Below the pieces are notes generated by a model, which ran no database searches, was not told the DNA's origin, and saw only the letters and a list, made by a program, of their open reading frames with translations. A stretch of 64,000 nt of DNA, taken from the NCBI GenBank assembly GCA_964596185.1, contig CAZQUE010000003.1:1-64000 (forward strand), read 5' to 3'. The position numbers and the translations under genes were made by a program. Numbering within the stretch: position 1 is the stretch's first letter; each line of letters starts with the position of its first letter. The DNA is from DYKG01 sp964596185. Lineage in GTDB: Bacteria > Muiribacteriota > Ozemobacteria > Ozemobacterales > Ozemobacteraceae. Positions 7,940 to 16,909 of this stretch are shown here, one piece after another.

Positions 7940-10865
7940 CGTTGCTCTTCTCTTTTTCTAAATGGAATTCGCCACAAAAATGTTTCAGTTCATTGAAATG
8001 AAACCGGTCGCCGACCTTGACAAAAGTATTCTCATCAACAATTACACCAGCTGAGCCCACCAGCTTGCAGTGACTTTCAAGTTCAGCAGCCCGAGCAAAA
8101 GGCTTGCCAATAACCGCATATTCCTTTCGCTGCCCTGATTGGCCGATGCTGCCAGAAACGACTTCGCCGCTGGCAATACCAATTCCATTTTCGATGGTAA
8201 AAAGCCCCTTAAGCTTGCGTTCACGGTTAAGCTCTGCAAGCTTTTTTCGCATACTCAGAGCAGCACGGCACGCAGATACTTCAACCGCTTCCGGGCAGTT
8301 GTCCGGAAAGAAAACCGCAACGATTGCATCACCGATAAATCTATCAATAATCCCATTGCAGGCCACTATAGCTTTCTCCATTTCGGTAAAATACTGATTC
8401 AACATTTCGACGACCGAAACAGCGGAATTGTTTTCGGAAATAGTTGTAAAGTTGCGCAAATCTGAAAAAAGTATGCTGACGTAAACTCTTTCGGCAAGTT
8501 TCTGACCGACAGAAACGCCTTCCAGGCGGCTGATCAGGCGACCGGATACCAGTCGCGAAAGCCTCTGCTTTTGTAACAGTTCGCCGACCATTTGGTTGAA
8601 TGCCTGCCCCATATGCGCAAATTCATCGTTACTTTCAATTTTCAAACCAACATTCAACTGACCGGTTTTGGCAATACTGTCGGCGCAAAATTGTAAGGCT
8701 CTAACCGGCTGAAGAAAAAACCAGCCGATAATTTCTGATAATACAAGCAATGAAATCAAAACAAGCACCAGCGAAAATAATGGCAACAACCCAATCAAAA
8801 AGCCTTGTTCGCCTTCCCTTATCCGGCAAATTCCCGCCAGTAAAATCGCTGAAGTTTCATTGAATATCCACATGTGAATTTCAGTATAGTTAGAACTGCG
8901 AATGGTTCTGCTGCCAGAAGATCCAGTGGCCATAGCATTGTTAAAAATTCCGGTCATGTCTGGCCAACCGCGAAAAACATTTTTGAAGTCTATAGATTCT
9001 AATTCATGGGTGTTTCTGACCGCATAATTGATAAAATATTCCACTTCTGAGTCCGATTCGTAAAGCAATGAAATCGGCAGCTTCTTTTCTCGTCTGAAAA
9101 GGTTTTTGAATACTGAAAATCGGGAAGAGTCAAAAAAAGCAATTGCCCATGGCTTAATTGGCTTTTGCGCCAAATCAGGAAATAAACAGAAGTTCATTCG
9201 CGAAAGAGAAGAACCCTTGGTTATATCCGGATTATTAATCACTTCTTCAGCCATTATCGACGGCATGTCTTCAAAAAGCTGAATAAAATCACCGATAAAA
9301 GCATCGGTATATTGAAGTTTTTCAAGCTGCTTACGCACAAGCTCCCTGCCCGTATCAAGCTCGATAAGATTATTGAGAAATCTGACACTATTATTGGCCA
9401 CCAGCATCGACGCCTCCTTGGCTATGGCGTCGTCACCGAAAACCGAGCTGATGAATTTTCCATGTGAGGTATAAAAACTCCCCATACGCATATAGGGCAT
9501 GCGCCTTTTAAAAACTTCATGAGAAATATGATTTGGATTGAAGCTTGCTGCAGGAATTCTCATAAGATGATCTTTTAAAGCCATCGTGGCCATTGACTGG
9601 CGAATATTGCTTTCCTGCAGAAGCATATCTGCATTCTGCAGCTTTAGGTTCAATCGACTTTTAGCCAGAGCAAACCTGTCTGAACGAACTCTTTCTTCAG
9701 TCAAAATCAAAAAGATGCTTAACAATACAGCTGGTGGAATCAGCACTGTTGCAGCAATAAGAATGAATTTTCGCCGAAGATTCAGGGGAATATATACCCC
9801 ATTGATCCAAAGCTGAATTGCAAAGGCAAAAAAGAAAAGTAAAACAATTTTTTTAATCCACCTTAAGGCCTGCAAAAGCTTTATCAGCGAGGTTGGACTT
9901 TCCGGATCAGACTCAACCAGCAAAACTTTTTCAAAATTCTTCAGATCAACATCTTTCTCTGAAATTGAGCGGATAACTGCAGCGTAATCAGCTGAAATTC
10001 GATCAGTAAAAGCAAGACCCTTTTCTGTATCAATGAAGCCAAAGCCGAATTTTTCAGCATCAATTTTATTCAGAAGTTTTCTTCGAGTGTTTGGACTGGC
10101 ATGACTTACGGCAAAATTTTCCCAGGCCTCGAGATTTAAACTCTTTTCAATGATTCCAGCTGAAAAGTAGCCAATGGTTTTTCCATGCAACTCCAGTTTC
10201 TTATGAAACAAAAATAGATTCTGAAAACCGTACAGGTCGGAAAAAACGCGATTAACAAGACCATTTTCCAACAATTGATTGTTGTAGGTAGAAAAGAGCT
10301 TTTCTGATGTTCGATATAATTCTTTTACCTTGTCATGAAAACGTCTCCCTTTATTATCTGCCGAAGTGCACAACCCTGCATCAATAAAGAAATGAGTTAA
10401 TTCTTTATGACTGAACCCATTTTTAACGAGATTTTCGCCGGCTTCCAAAACTACCTCAGAGAAATCTGCAGGAGTTGAAACTATAAAAACCGGCTTAATT
10501 TTAAACTTGTCCCACAGATGTTTCTGCATCTGGAAGTTGAATTTATTGCAATCCAATTGCGCAAAAGAATTGGTTTGATCAGCCTTACCAAACACATCGA
10601 TTTTATTCTTGAACAATTCATTTTCAAACTCTTCAAAAACTTTTTGAATGTAGTTTTCAGGGCGAAGATCAAGTTGAAAATCAGAAATTTCCTGAAGAAG
10701 TCGGTCTTTCAGGTCGGTAATCGCTACTTCTTTTTCATTTTCATAAATTCGTTGCGCCTGATTTTCAAAAAACTCAAGCGGCAGAAACAGGAAAATAAAA
10801 AGTCCTGCCAGAGCCAAAATTCGATAAAAAAGAATGCGATTGGTTTTATGGGACAAATTCTTCAT
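7932..10865 (-). CDS. membrane class III cyclase subunit, C1-like (metal-binding Asp residues kept)
   Basis: A 977-residue paralogue of the downstream gene with the same order of parts: N-terminal membrane helix, extracytoplasmic domain, two central helices (about 335-385), second sensor region, helix, HAMP, and cyclase domain (about 790-977). Here both metal-binding Asp residues are intact (D802 in SDLRNFT and D846 in FIGDAIVAVF, 44 apart as in known cyclases). The Lys position is Arg (R842), the Thr position is Ala (A917), and the transition-state Asn and Arg are Ala (A924) and Glu (E928). The defects are complementary to those of the partner, as in the C1/C2 halves of animal membrane adenylyl cyclases. 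The product would be cAMP if paired; this is inferred. Confidence 0.85.
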   Translation of the reverse strand: MKNLSHKTNRILFYRILALAGLFIFLFLPLEFFENQAQRIYENEKEVAITDLKDRLLQEISDFQLDLRPENYIQKVFEEFENELFKNKIDVFGKADQTNSFAQLDCNKFNFQMQKHLWDKFKIKPVFIVSTPADFSEVVLEAGENLVKNGFSHKELTHFFIDAGLCTSADNKGRRFHDKVKELYRTSEKLFSTYNNQLLENGLVNRVFSDLYGFQNLFLFHKKLELHGKTIGYFSAGIIEKSLNLEAWENFAVSHASPNTRRKLLNKIDAEKFGFGFIDTEKGLAFTDRISADYAAVIRSISEKDVDLKNFEKVLLVESDPESPTSLIKLLQALRWIKKIVLLFFFAFAIQLWINGVYIPLNLRRKFILIAATVLIPPAVLLSIFLILTEERVRSDRFALAKSRLNLKLQNADMLLQESNIRQSMATMALKDHLMRIPAASFNPNHISHEVFKRRMPYMRMGSFYTSHGKFISSVFGDDAIAKEASMLVANNSVRFLNNLIELDTGRELVRKQLEKLQYTDAFIGDFIQLFEDMPSIMAEEVINNPDITKGSSLSRMNFCLFPDLAQKPIKPWAIAFFDSSRFSVFKNLFRREKKLPISLLYESDSEVEYFINYAVRNTHELESIDFKNVFRGWPDMTGIFNNAMATGSSGSRTIRSSNYTEIHMWIFNETSAILLAGICRIREGEQGFLIGLLPLFSLVLVLISLLVLSEIIGWFFLQPVRALQFCADSIAKTGQLNVGLKIESNDEFAHMGQAFNQMVGELLQKQRLSRLVSGRLISRLEGVSVGQKLAERVYVSILFSDLRNFTTISENNSAVSVVEMLNQYFTEMEKAIVACNGIIDRFIGDAIVAVFFPDNCPEAVEVSACRAALSMRKKLAELNRERKLKGLFTIENGIGIASGEVVSGSIGQSGQRKEYAVIGKPFARAAELESHCKLVGSAGVIVDENTFVKVGDRFHFNELKHFCGEFHLEKEKSNDE

Positions 10866-10873
10866 ACTCGAAT

Positions 10874-10879
10874 AGTATA
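10874..10879 (-). promoter_or_regulatory. possible -10 element immediately upstream of the cyclase operon
   Basis: TATACT (reverse strand) ends eight bases before the ATG at 10865, so a transcript starting there would be nearly leaderless. There is no convincing Shine-Dalgarno before this ATG, which fits, but no clear -35 element was found. Confidence 0.25.
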
Positions 10880-10892
10880 ACTGATTTTAGCT

Positions 10893-10921
10893 AAAAAAAA
10901 GAATCCGGGAGCTTTCCCGGA
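10893..10921 (-). terminator. rho-independent terminator (second of a pair)
   Basis: On the reverse strand, TCCGGGA and TCCCGGA arms at 10904-10921 enclose a short loop and are followed by a run of eight T residues. It lies 110 bases beyond the first terminator of the sugar-transport operon and just before the cyclase operon. Confidence 0.75.
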
Positions 10922-11028
10922 CTGAAAAATAAGGAGGCAAACAAATCCATAAACCTTTTCGAACCAAAGTGATGTTTTGTTTACGAAAAAGATTCAGACG
11001 TGAACAAACGAATTTAAACAATCATAAA

Positions 11029-11055
11029 TAAAAACCACCGCGGTCAAGCGGTGGT
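11029..11055 (-). terminator. rho-independent terminator of the 19.4-11.1 kb operon
   Basis: ACCACCGC and GCGGTGGT (8-bp stem, 11034-11055) followed on the reverse strand by TTTTTAT. It begins about 32 bases beyond the last stop codon of the leftward operon. Confidence 0.85.
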
Positions 11056-11086
11056 ACGTACCAACAAACGGGAATTTTTTTGGAAA

Positions 11087-12013
11087 TTATTTTAAATCAG
11101 CCTGATTTAGAATTTTTACCGTCTCCGGTTCGAGAATCGAGGGAAAATAAATCTGTGCAAAACCTTCAATTGGTAATGTCTTCTCCTGTTCTGCAGCTTC
11201 ATCGATTCCGCGAACGACAGTCACAAAGAAACCGTTACGCAAGGATCTGAAAATGACGGTTTTTCCGTCGGCAGAAAGGCCGGGTTGCCAGTCATAGGTT
11301 CTTGCATTGGTGAGGTTTTCGTAATCCCATCCTCCGTTAGAAGTTTTGAACAGTTTGAAAATACTGCCGATCTGCCCCACACGGCGCACGAACAGGTTAA
11401 CGTCAGCTTTGGCATTGATATGGCTTTGCCAGTTGTTGCCACCGCTAACCAGAATCTTTTCTTCATTGGTTGTAAGGTCTCTTTGGGTGATGACGAACCC
11501 GCCTTGAGTGACCCTCGACAATTGAACCTTTTCAGGAGCCAGCCAGGCCAACTGCCCTCCAGAAAGGCCGTTGAAGTCGAAAGGTTCAAAAATGCCATCT
11601 GGGTAAACGATCATTCCAGGCTGAACCATGCCGTTTCCGCCCTCTCTGACGCATAGTATTCTGTTGTCCCAGGGTGAGGGAACCGGCCAACCCAGGCTAC
11701 CAATCGGGTCTTCAGCAACCCAGACCGTTTTCAGTTCAGAATCTATAGCGACAAGGCCATAACGGTTTTCTTCAATTTCACGGGAAGCAAGAATAAGCTT
11801 TTGGTGCGGCCACCAACAGGCATTTCCCTCTTTTTCAGGAGTTCTGGTTAGAGGTTTGATCTTGCCCGAATTACCATCGGGCTGCCAGATAAATATGTCT
11901 GATGACTCATTTTTTACGCCGACAAAAAGAACTCCGGCCGGTAACTCAACCGCAGCAATCATTGCCGGAATAAGAATAAGCAGACAACAGACAATAAAAA
12001 AGCTATTTTTCAT
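11087..12013 (-). CDS. exported TolB-like beta-propeller protein
   Basis: About 308 residues from the ATG at 12013, which overlaps the stop of the upstream Sel1 gene by 11 bases; the frame runs 14 codons further upstream inside that gene. A signal peptide (MKNSFFIVCCLLILIPAMIAA) is followed by repeating WD40/PD40-like strands such as DIFIWQPDG, KLILASREI, NRILCVREG and DWQPGLSADGKTVIF, the last being the clearest TolB-type repeat. Probably a periplasmic six-bladed propeller. It is the last gene of the operon, so it may act with the transporter or envelope proteins upstream. Exact role unknown. Confidence 0.65.
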   Translation of the reverse strand: MKNSFFIVCCLLILIPAMIAAVELPAGVLFVGVKNESSDIFIWQPDGNSGKIKPLTRTPEKEGNACWWPHQKLILASREIEENRYGLVAIDSELKTVWVAEDPIGSLGWPVPSPWDNRILCVREGGNGMVQPGMIVYPDGIFEPFDFNGLSGGQLAWLAPEKVQLSRVTQGGFVITQRDLTTNEEKILVSGGNNWQSHINAKADVNLFVRRVGQIGSIFKLFKTSNGGWDYENLTNARTYDWQPGLSADGKTVIFRSLRNGFFVTVVRGIDEAAEQEKTLPIEGFAQIYFPSILEPETVKILNQADLK

Positions 12014-13007
12014 TTTCAATCTCGTCGCTGGCAATAATTTTTTCTGCTTCAGCAAATTGTTCAGGAGTCAGTTCAGCTTCGATACTTTCGGCGAGTTCGG
12101 CGGCCAGCTGCAATATTTCCGAGTTTTCATCACCACTTGGATCGAAAGCGGCAAAATTATAAAGCAGCGCGTAGGCCCGGGCCGGATTTTTCTCGACTCC
12201 ACGACCGTGATAATAATGATCGGCCAGGTAAAAGCGTGCTTCAAAATGATCCTGGGCCACGGCTTTTTTTAATAGCTTAACGGCAGCGATATCATTTTTC
12301 TCGACGCCAACTCCTTCGGCGTAGCAACGGGCCAACTCAAATTGAGCATCAACCTGCTCGCCTTTGGCTGCCTGTTTAAGCAGTTCAATGCCTTTGGGCA
12401 CATCTTTTTCAACACCCCGGCCTTCAAAATACATATAGCCAAGGTTGAATCGAGCCTCTTCGCTGCCTTGTTCTGCGGCGAGCTTGAAAAAATAGACGGC
12501 ATTGGCCAGGCTTTTTTCAAGCCCGAGACCTTCTTCAGAAAGCTCACCCAGCGCCAGCAATGCTTCCGGATGTTTCTTTTCTGCGGCTTTTTTATACCAT
12601 TCCACTGCTTTGCCGAGATCTTCTTTCACGCCCATTCCGGTGTGATAGCAGTGGGCAAGGCTGGCCATCGCATCGACATGCCCAGCCAGTGCAGCTTTTT
12701 CGAACCATTGAAAAGCTTCTTTTTCATTATTGCCCGAATCAGCAAATAGGCCCAGTTCGATGATTCTTATCGCGTAGTCATGCTGCGCGGCGGGGTCACC
12801 TTTTTCTGCGGCTTTTCTGAACCATTGCCAGGCTTTTTCAAGATCGACTTCGACGCCATTGCCATCCCAGTAGCGCTCACCCAATTCGAGCATTGCTTCG
12901 GGATCATTGTTCTGGGCTTTTTCCATCAGGGCAACAATCTCTGGAGTTTGAGCATAAGCGCAGCCCAAAAGAAAAGTAAAAATAACAGTTAAAAACACCT
13001 GCCTCAT
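12003..13007 (-). CDS. exported Sel1-like repeat protein
   Basis: A 334-residue protein with an AGGAGG site eight bases before the ATG. The signal peptide ends in LLGCAYAQ, which could be read as a lipobox (LLGC) or as an AYA signal peptidase I site. From about residue 25 to 300 there are seven or so Sel1-like repeats of about 36 residues (A-x-x-x-L-G-x-x-Y-x-x-G-x-G-V-x-x-D-x-x-K-A). Examples are AMLELGERYWDGNGVEVD and ARFNLGYMYFEGRGVEKD. Sel1 repeats form superhelical scaffolds for protein-protein contacts. It sits between the solute-binding protein and the propeller protein in one operon. Confidence 0.8.
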   Translation of the reverse strand: MRQVFLTVIFTFLLGCAYAQTPEIVALMEKAQNNDPEAMLELGERYWDGNGVEVDLEKAWQWFRKAAEKGDPAAQHDYAIRIIELGLFADSGNNEKEAFQWFEKAALAGHVDAMASLAHCYHTGMGVKEDLGKAVEWYKKAAEKKHPEALLALGELSEEGLGLEKSLANAVYFFKLAAEQGSEEARFNLGYMYFEGRGVEKDVPKGIELLKQAAKGEQVDAQFELARCYAEGVGVEKNDIAAVKLLKKAVAQDHFEARFYLADHYYHGRGVEKNPARAYALLYNFAAFDPSGDENSEILQLAAELAESIEAELTPEQFAEAEKIIASDEIENEK

Positions 13008-13030
13008 AAACAGGCCTCCTGTCAGACAAA

Positions 13031-14272
13031 TTAGAAATCGATGATCTGTTTCTGAACCTTGGCTGCAGCACTGGTCAGCGCGTCCCGGGCCGATTTCTGA
13101 CCTGAAAGAGCTGCTTCCATTTCAGGGTTAACGATGTCTTCGAGCAAACCATAACTGGTTACCACCGGGTTAACCCGCGCATGTTTCATCTGCTCCATGA
13201 AGGTCATCAGGTGTTCATCTTCAAACTTGACCAGATCATAGGCGCCGAGATTGATCGGCAGCTGGTTCAGTTCTGAGCACCATCGTGCCTGATTTTTAGC
13301 ATTGGTGAAAAAAGTAAGAAAATCGTAAGCTTCTTTGGCATGTTTTGAATGCTTGAAAACGACGGTATCGGTGCCGCCGACATTGGTAGAGCTTCCTTCT
13401 GGGCCTGCAGGAATCAAGCCGACGCCAAAATCCATGTTGGTATTCTTGAATTTTGCCAGGTTCCAGGGCCCCATAAAAATCATGGCATACTTGCCGTTAA
13501 CAAAGCCCTGTTCGGGTGAAATTGCCCCGGGGCGCCAGGCTCCGGCTTCGATTTTATGCTCATTGGCAAAGCTACACATCATATCTAGAGCTGCGATTGC
13601 CTGCTCTGAATCGAGTTCACATTTCTTGCCATCGGCAGATATGATTCTTGCGCCGTAGGTGTTGAAAAACGGCAGGTTCCACCACAAGGTATTGAGCATG
13701 GCGAATGCGTAACGACCGTTGCTTGAATCAGTAAGTTTTTTCCCGATTTCGACGAACTCTTCCCAGGTGGCGGGAACTTTAGGTTCCAGACCGGCATCTC
13801 GAAACATCTGCTTATTGTAAAACATGGCGACGCAGGTAGTCTGGTCAGGTATTCCATAGTATTTACCGTCAATAAAGCCAGTTTCAAGAGGCGCTCGCAA
13901 ATATTGATTGCGAATTTTTGAAAATTCAAAGGTTTCAAGATCGATAACCGCATTCTTGCGTGCCAGTTCACAGACGAAAGACCAGTCGACACGAGCCATG
14001 TCCGGGCCCTGGCCAACCGTTAGAGCGGTACGCAACTTCGGCTTGTGACCATCGAAAGGTATTCGCACTGGCCTTACGGTAAATTTTGGGTTCAGTTTTT
14101 CCCAGTCTTTGATAATATCCTTGAGAACTTTTTCTTCAAGATCGTTGTAAGTATGCCAGAAAGCCAGAATAGTGCGGCCATCGCGGGTAGTGCTGATTGA
14201 GTCGTCCCAGCAGACCGAGACCAGTGCCAGATAAGCAATTATGGCAACCGCAAAAATTTTCTTCTCGTCCAT
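13031..14272 (-). CDS. sugar ABC transporter substrate-binding protein
   Basis: A 413-residue family 1 extracellular solute-binding protein. After a short hydrophobic export or anchor segment (about 6-22), the typical opening strand ILAFWHTYNDLEEKVLKDIIKDW is present. Later come the family features GPDMARVDW, YGIPDQTTCVAMFYNKQMF, PATWEEFVEIGKKL and YAMIFMGPWNLAKF. The last is characteristic of MalE/UgpB-type binding proteins of CUT1 importers. It follows the two permease genes closely. The ligand is probably a di- or oligosaccharide, but the binding residues do not allow a precise call. Confidence 0.88.
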   Translation of the reverse strand: MDEKKIFAVAIIAYLALVSVCWDDSISTTRDGRTILAFWHTYNDLEEKVLKDIIKDWEKLNPKFTVRPVRIPFDGHKPKLRTALTVGQGPDMARVDWSFVCELARKNAVIDLETFEFSKIRNQYLRAPLETGFIDGKYYGIPDQTTCVAMFYNKQMFRDAGLEPKVPATWEEFVEIGKKLTDSSNGRYAFAMLNTLWWNLPFFNTYGARIISADGKKCELDSEQAIAALDMMCSFANEHKIEAGAWRPGAISPEQGFVNGKYAMIFMGPWNLAKFKNTNMDFGVGLIPAGPEGSSTNVGGTDTVVFKHSKHAKEAYDFLTFFTNAKNQARWCSELNQLPINLGAYDLVKFEDEHLMTFMEQMKHARVNPVVTSYGLLEDIVNPEMEAALSGQKSARDALTSAAAKVQKQIIDF

Positions 14273-14282
14273 TTTCTGCCCC

Positions 14283-15467
14283 CTATTCCTTTACCGCGCC
14301 CTGGGTCATGCCTTCGATGAAGTAGCGCTGCGCAAACAAAAACAGCACGGCAATAGGAACAATCGAGAAGCACGATGCCGACATGATCAGACCAAGTTCA
14401 GAGGTATATTGACCTCGAAACAGCGCCAGACCGACCGGCAAGGTTATGCTAAGCGGGTTTTCAAAGTTAGTAACGATCAGCTGCCATAGAAAGTTGGACC
14501 AATGAAAGAGAAAAGTCAGCAAAAACAGGGTAAGAATTATCGGAAAAGCCAACGGCACGATAACGACTCTGAACACCTGCCATTCGGAAGCTCCGTCAAT
14601 TTGCGCCGCTTCGAGCAAAGAATTCGGTATGGTATCCATGAACTGTTTAAGCATAAAAATCCCGAAAACCGATGCCAGATGGGGCAAAAACATTGCCCAT
14701 TTGGTGCCGAACAGCCCCATTTTGCAAACCATGAAAAACTGCGGAACCATGAACATCATGCCAGGGATCATCATCGTTGCGAGCAAGAGCATGAAAATCT
14801 GCTGCTTGTAAGGCAGTTCTTTCTTGGAAAAAACATAGGCTCCCATCGATGCAAAAAAGGTAACAAGAAATGCCGCGGTGGTTGCCACCAGCAAGCTATT
14901 CAAAAAATAGGTGCCGAAGTTCTTTTTCTGTTCGATTGGATCTTCAGAAGCCATTAGCAGCGAGTTTTCATCTACTTTAAGCACTTTTTTGAAATTTAGC
15001 AGGGTTGGTTCAGAAGGGACAATATCGAAGGGATTGGCTTTGTTTATGATCAATTCCTGGCCAGAAGGCTTGAAAGAAGTGCAAAGCATCCAGAAAAATG
15101 GAAACAGCACCACGACGACGCCAACAACCAAAGCCTCATACAAAAACATTTTCTTTAAAAAAGTGCTGCGCTCTTCTGCTCTTGTACCGATGTATTTTCG
15201 GACGGTTAGCATAACCAGCGCTATGGTAAGAATTATGGCCAGGCCATTGTAAACTGGCACCAGCCGGGTCATCATATCTGCAGTAGGAATGGCGGCAGAA
15301 ACGCCTGTAGCTGGTTGATCGGAAGTGGCGAAAGCAGTGACTACCATCGCCCCGAATTTGAATAGTTGCCCTGACACCACATAACAGATTGAGATCAAAG
15401 CGGCGAGAAGCACCATGAAAACAGCGACACGAAAGGGACTCATTTTTCCGCCGGTTGAAGTTGTCAT
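14283..15467 (-). CDS. sugar ABC transporter permease, MalG-type
   Basis: A 394-residue inner-membrane permease, longer than the usual 270-300 because of an N-terminal extension with two extra hydrophobic segments (about 12-42 and 70-88). The binding-protein-dependent transport domain covers about 110-390. Its EAA loop, which contacts the ATPase, is EAAQIDGASEWQVFRVVIVP, and the C-terminus ends YFIEGMTQGAVKE as MalG-like proteins do. The ATG overlaps the malF-like stop codon by four bases (ATGA) and has GGGAGG upstream. No ATPase gene follows, so a shared MsiK/MalK elsewhere must energise it. Confidence 0.9.
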   Translation of the reverse strand: MTTSTGGKMSPFRVAVFMVLLAALISICYVVSGQLFKFGAMVVTAFATSDQPATGVSAAIPTADMMTRLVPVYNGLAIILTIALVMLTVRKYIGTRAEERSTFLKKMFLYEALVVGVVVVLFPFFWMLCTSFKPSGQELIINKANPFDIVPSEPTLLNFKKVLKVDENSLLMASEDPIEQKKNFGTYFLNSLLVATTAAFLVTFFASMGAYVFSKKELPYKQQIFMLLLATMMIPGMMFMVPQFFMVCKMGLFGTKWAMFLPHLASVFGIFMLKQFMDTIPNSLLEAAQIDGASEWQVFRVVIVPLAFPIILTLFLLTFLFHWSNFLWQLIVTNFENPLSITLPVGLALFRGQYTSELGLIMSASCFSIVPIAVLFLFAQRYFIEGMTQGAVKE

Positions 15468-16396
15468 TTTGCGCCTCCCTGTGCTGCTTTTCTTTCGGCA
15501 AACCGCTGTTGTATCCAGGTTATGCCAAGAGTTATGATCAGCAGCATGTATGAAATAGCCGCAGCGTAACCGTAGTTACCGGCTTCGAATTGTTTGTATA
15601 GATAGTAGCCGGCCACCGAGGTCGAGCCGACGGTTTCCCCCATGACAACGCGCTGTGGCCCGCCTGAGGTCATTGCATAAATTTCGGTAAAAGCGTTCAA
15701 GGCACTGATTACCCCGGTTATGGCCATGAATATTATGATCGGGCGAAGAAGAGGAACGGTTATCTGCCAGAACTTCTGCCATTCATTGGCACCATCGATA
15801 TCAGCCGCTTCATAAACAGCCTGAGGGATATTCTGCAAAGCCGCCAGAAACAGCACCATGCCGAAGCCGGCACCTTTGAGAACCATTGCCAGGACAACCG
15901 CCGGCAATGCAGTGTAGGGACTGCCAAGAAGCCCGGTGGTATTGAAAAAGTTTTCCTCTGAAAAGAAGAAAGTGGTTATTTGTGCCAGAGCCCCAAATTT
16001 AGGGGCATAGATCAAAGTCCAGATAACCCCGACCACCAGCATGTCGAGAACGTTTGGTAAAAAGAAGGCACTGCGAAAAAAGCTTTTGCCGAAAAGCTTG
16101 TTGTCGAGTAAAAGCGCCAGGCCCAACGAAGCCGCTATTCCCAGGGGGATGGTCATTACCCCATAAAGCGCGGTTACCATCAGCGACCACCAAAACTGAA
16201 AGTCGGTTAAAATACGCTTATAGTTCTGCAGACCGACAAATTCAAGGTTTGACAGACTATAATCTGTCTGTGCGCCAAAAAAACTCAGGTAAAAAGAATA
16301 AAAAATGGGAAAAATCAGAAAAACCACAAAAAGCAGCATAAATGGCGACAAAAAGCCTACTGCAACCGTGGTTTCCTTTGAACTTTTAATAGCCAA
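15464..16396 (-). CDS. sugar ABC transporter permease, MalF-type
   Basis: A 310-residue permease with about six membrane helices, starting at a TTG codon (16396) behind a GGGAGGG site. It shows the typical MalF/UgpA opening (FLSPFMLLFVVFLIFPIFYS) and the EAA loop EAADIDGANEWQKFWQITVP. It pairs with the MalG-type permease, with which it overlaps by four bases, to form the membrane channel of a CUT1 importer. Confidence 0.9.
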   Translation of the reverse strand: MAIKSSKETTVAVGFLSPFMLLFVVFLIFPIFYSFYLSFFGAQTDYSLSNLEFVGLQNYKRILTDFQFWWSLMVTALYGVMTIPLGIAASLGLALLLDNKLFGKSFFRSAFFLPNVLDMLVVGVIWTLIYAPKFGALAQITTFFFSEENFFNTTGLLGSPYTALPAVVLAMVLKGAGFGMVLFLAALQNIPQAVYEAADIDGANEWQKFWQITVPLLRPIIIFMAITGVISALNAFTEIYAMTSGGPQRVVMGETVGSTSVAGYYLYKQFEAGNYGYAAAISYMLLIITLGITWIQQRFAERKAAQGGAK

Positions 16397-16420
16397 AGTC
16401 TTGCCCTCCCCGGGAATATG

Positions 16421-16909
16421 TCAGAAGCATTCTACCACAAAAGAATGAAACTCTAACGAATTCAATTTTTCTACGGTTTTTTCGGCTTCTTCTTCGTTGT
16501 TGAAAGGCCCAACAGAGACCCGGTAAATTTCTATTTCCGAATCAGGCTCAGACAGTTTCGGGGCAAAGCCATGACTTTGCAGTGAAATAATGGCGTTTTC
16601 AGCGGTTTTTCTGTCGGCAAATGCACCCAGTTGCACAAGAAAACCGGCGTTTTTTGTCTGGCTCTTAGAATCAACTGTCGCTGGTAGAGCTTTTTGCGAA
16701 TTTGCTACCTTATTAGCTGTCACCGGGGCAATTCTTACCGCTTGAGTCTTTCTCGAACTTATGTCGATAAAAAACCAGATGCCCAGGCCCAGAAGAATCA
16801 TTAAAAAGATGTATACCAGCCACTCTTTGATGGTTTCAATGAAACTGTTAGCTGGTGGACCCCAGTCAAAATCTCGACGCCCGGAATTTTTCTGTTCGTG
16901 CTCGTTCAA
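16421..16909 (-). CDS. SPOR-domain membrane protein
   Basis: The TTG at 16909 overlaps the preceding TGA and has AAGG seven bases upstream; an alternative TTG at 16954 has no such support. The product (about 162 residues) has a short cytoplasmic part, one membrane helix (WLVYIFLMILLGLGIWFFI) and a linker. A C-terminal SPOR domain of about 70 residues follows (GFLVQLGAFADRKTAENAI ... YRVSVGPFNNEEEAEKTVEKL). SPOR domains bind glycan strands lacking stem peptides and target proteins to the division septum. Its place inside a sugar-transport operon is unusual. Confidence 0.85.
   Translation of the reverse strand: MNEHEQKNSGRRDFDWGPPANSFIETIKEWLVYIFLMILLGLGIWFFIDISSRKTQAVRIAPVTANKVANSQKALPATVDSKSQTKNAGFLVQLGAFADRKTAENAIISLQSHGFAPKLSEPDSEIEIYRVSVGPFNNEEEAEKTVEKLNSLEFHSFVVECF

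Noticed and set aside
10922..10960. Tiny 19-codon leader-like frame on the reverse strand before the cyclase operon
   Set aside because: Weak ribosome site and it runs into the terminator hairpin; no regulated codon pattern.
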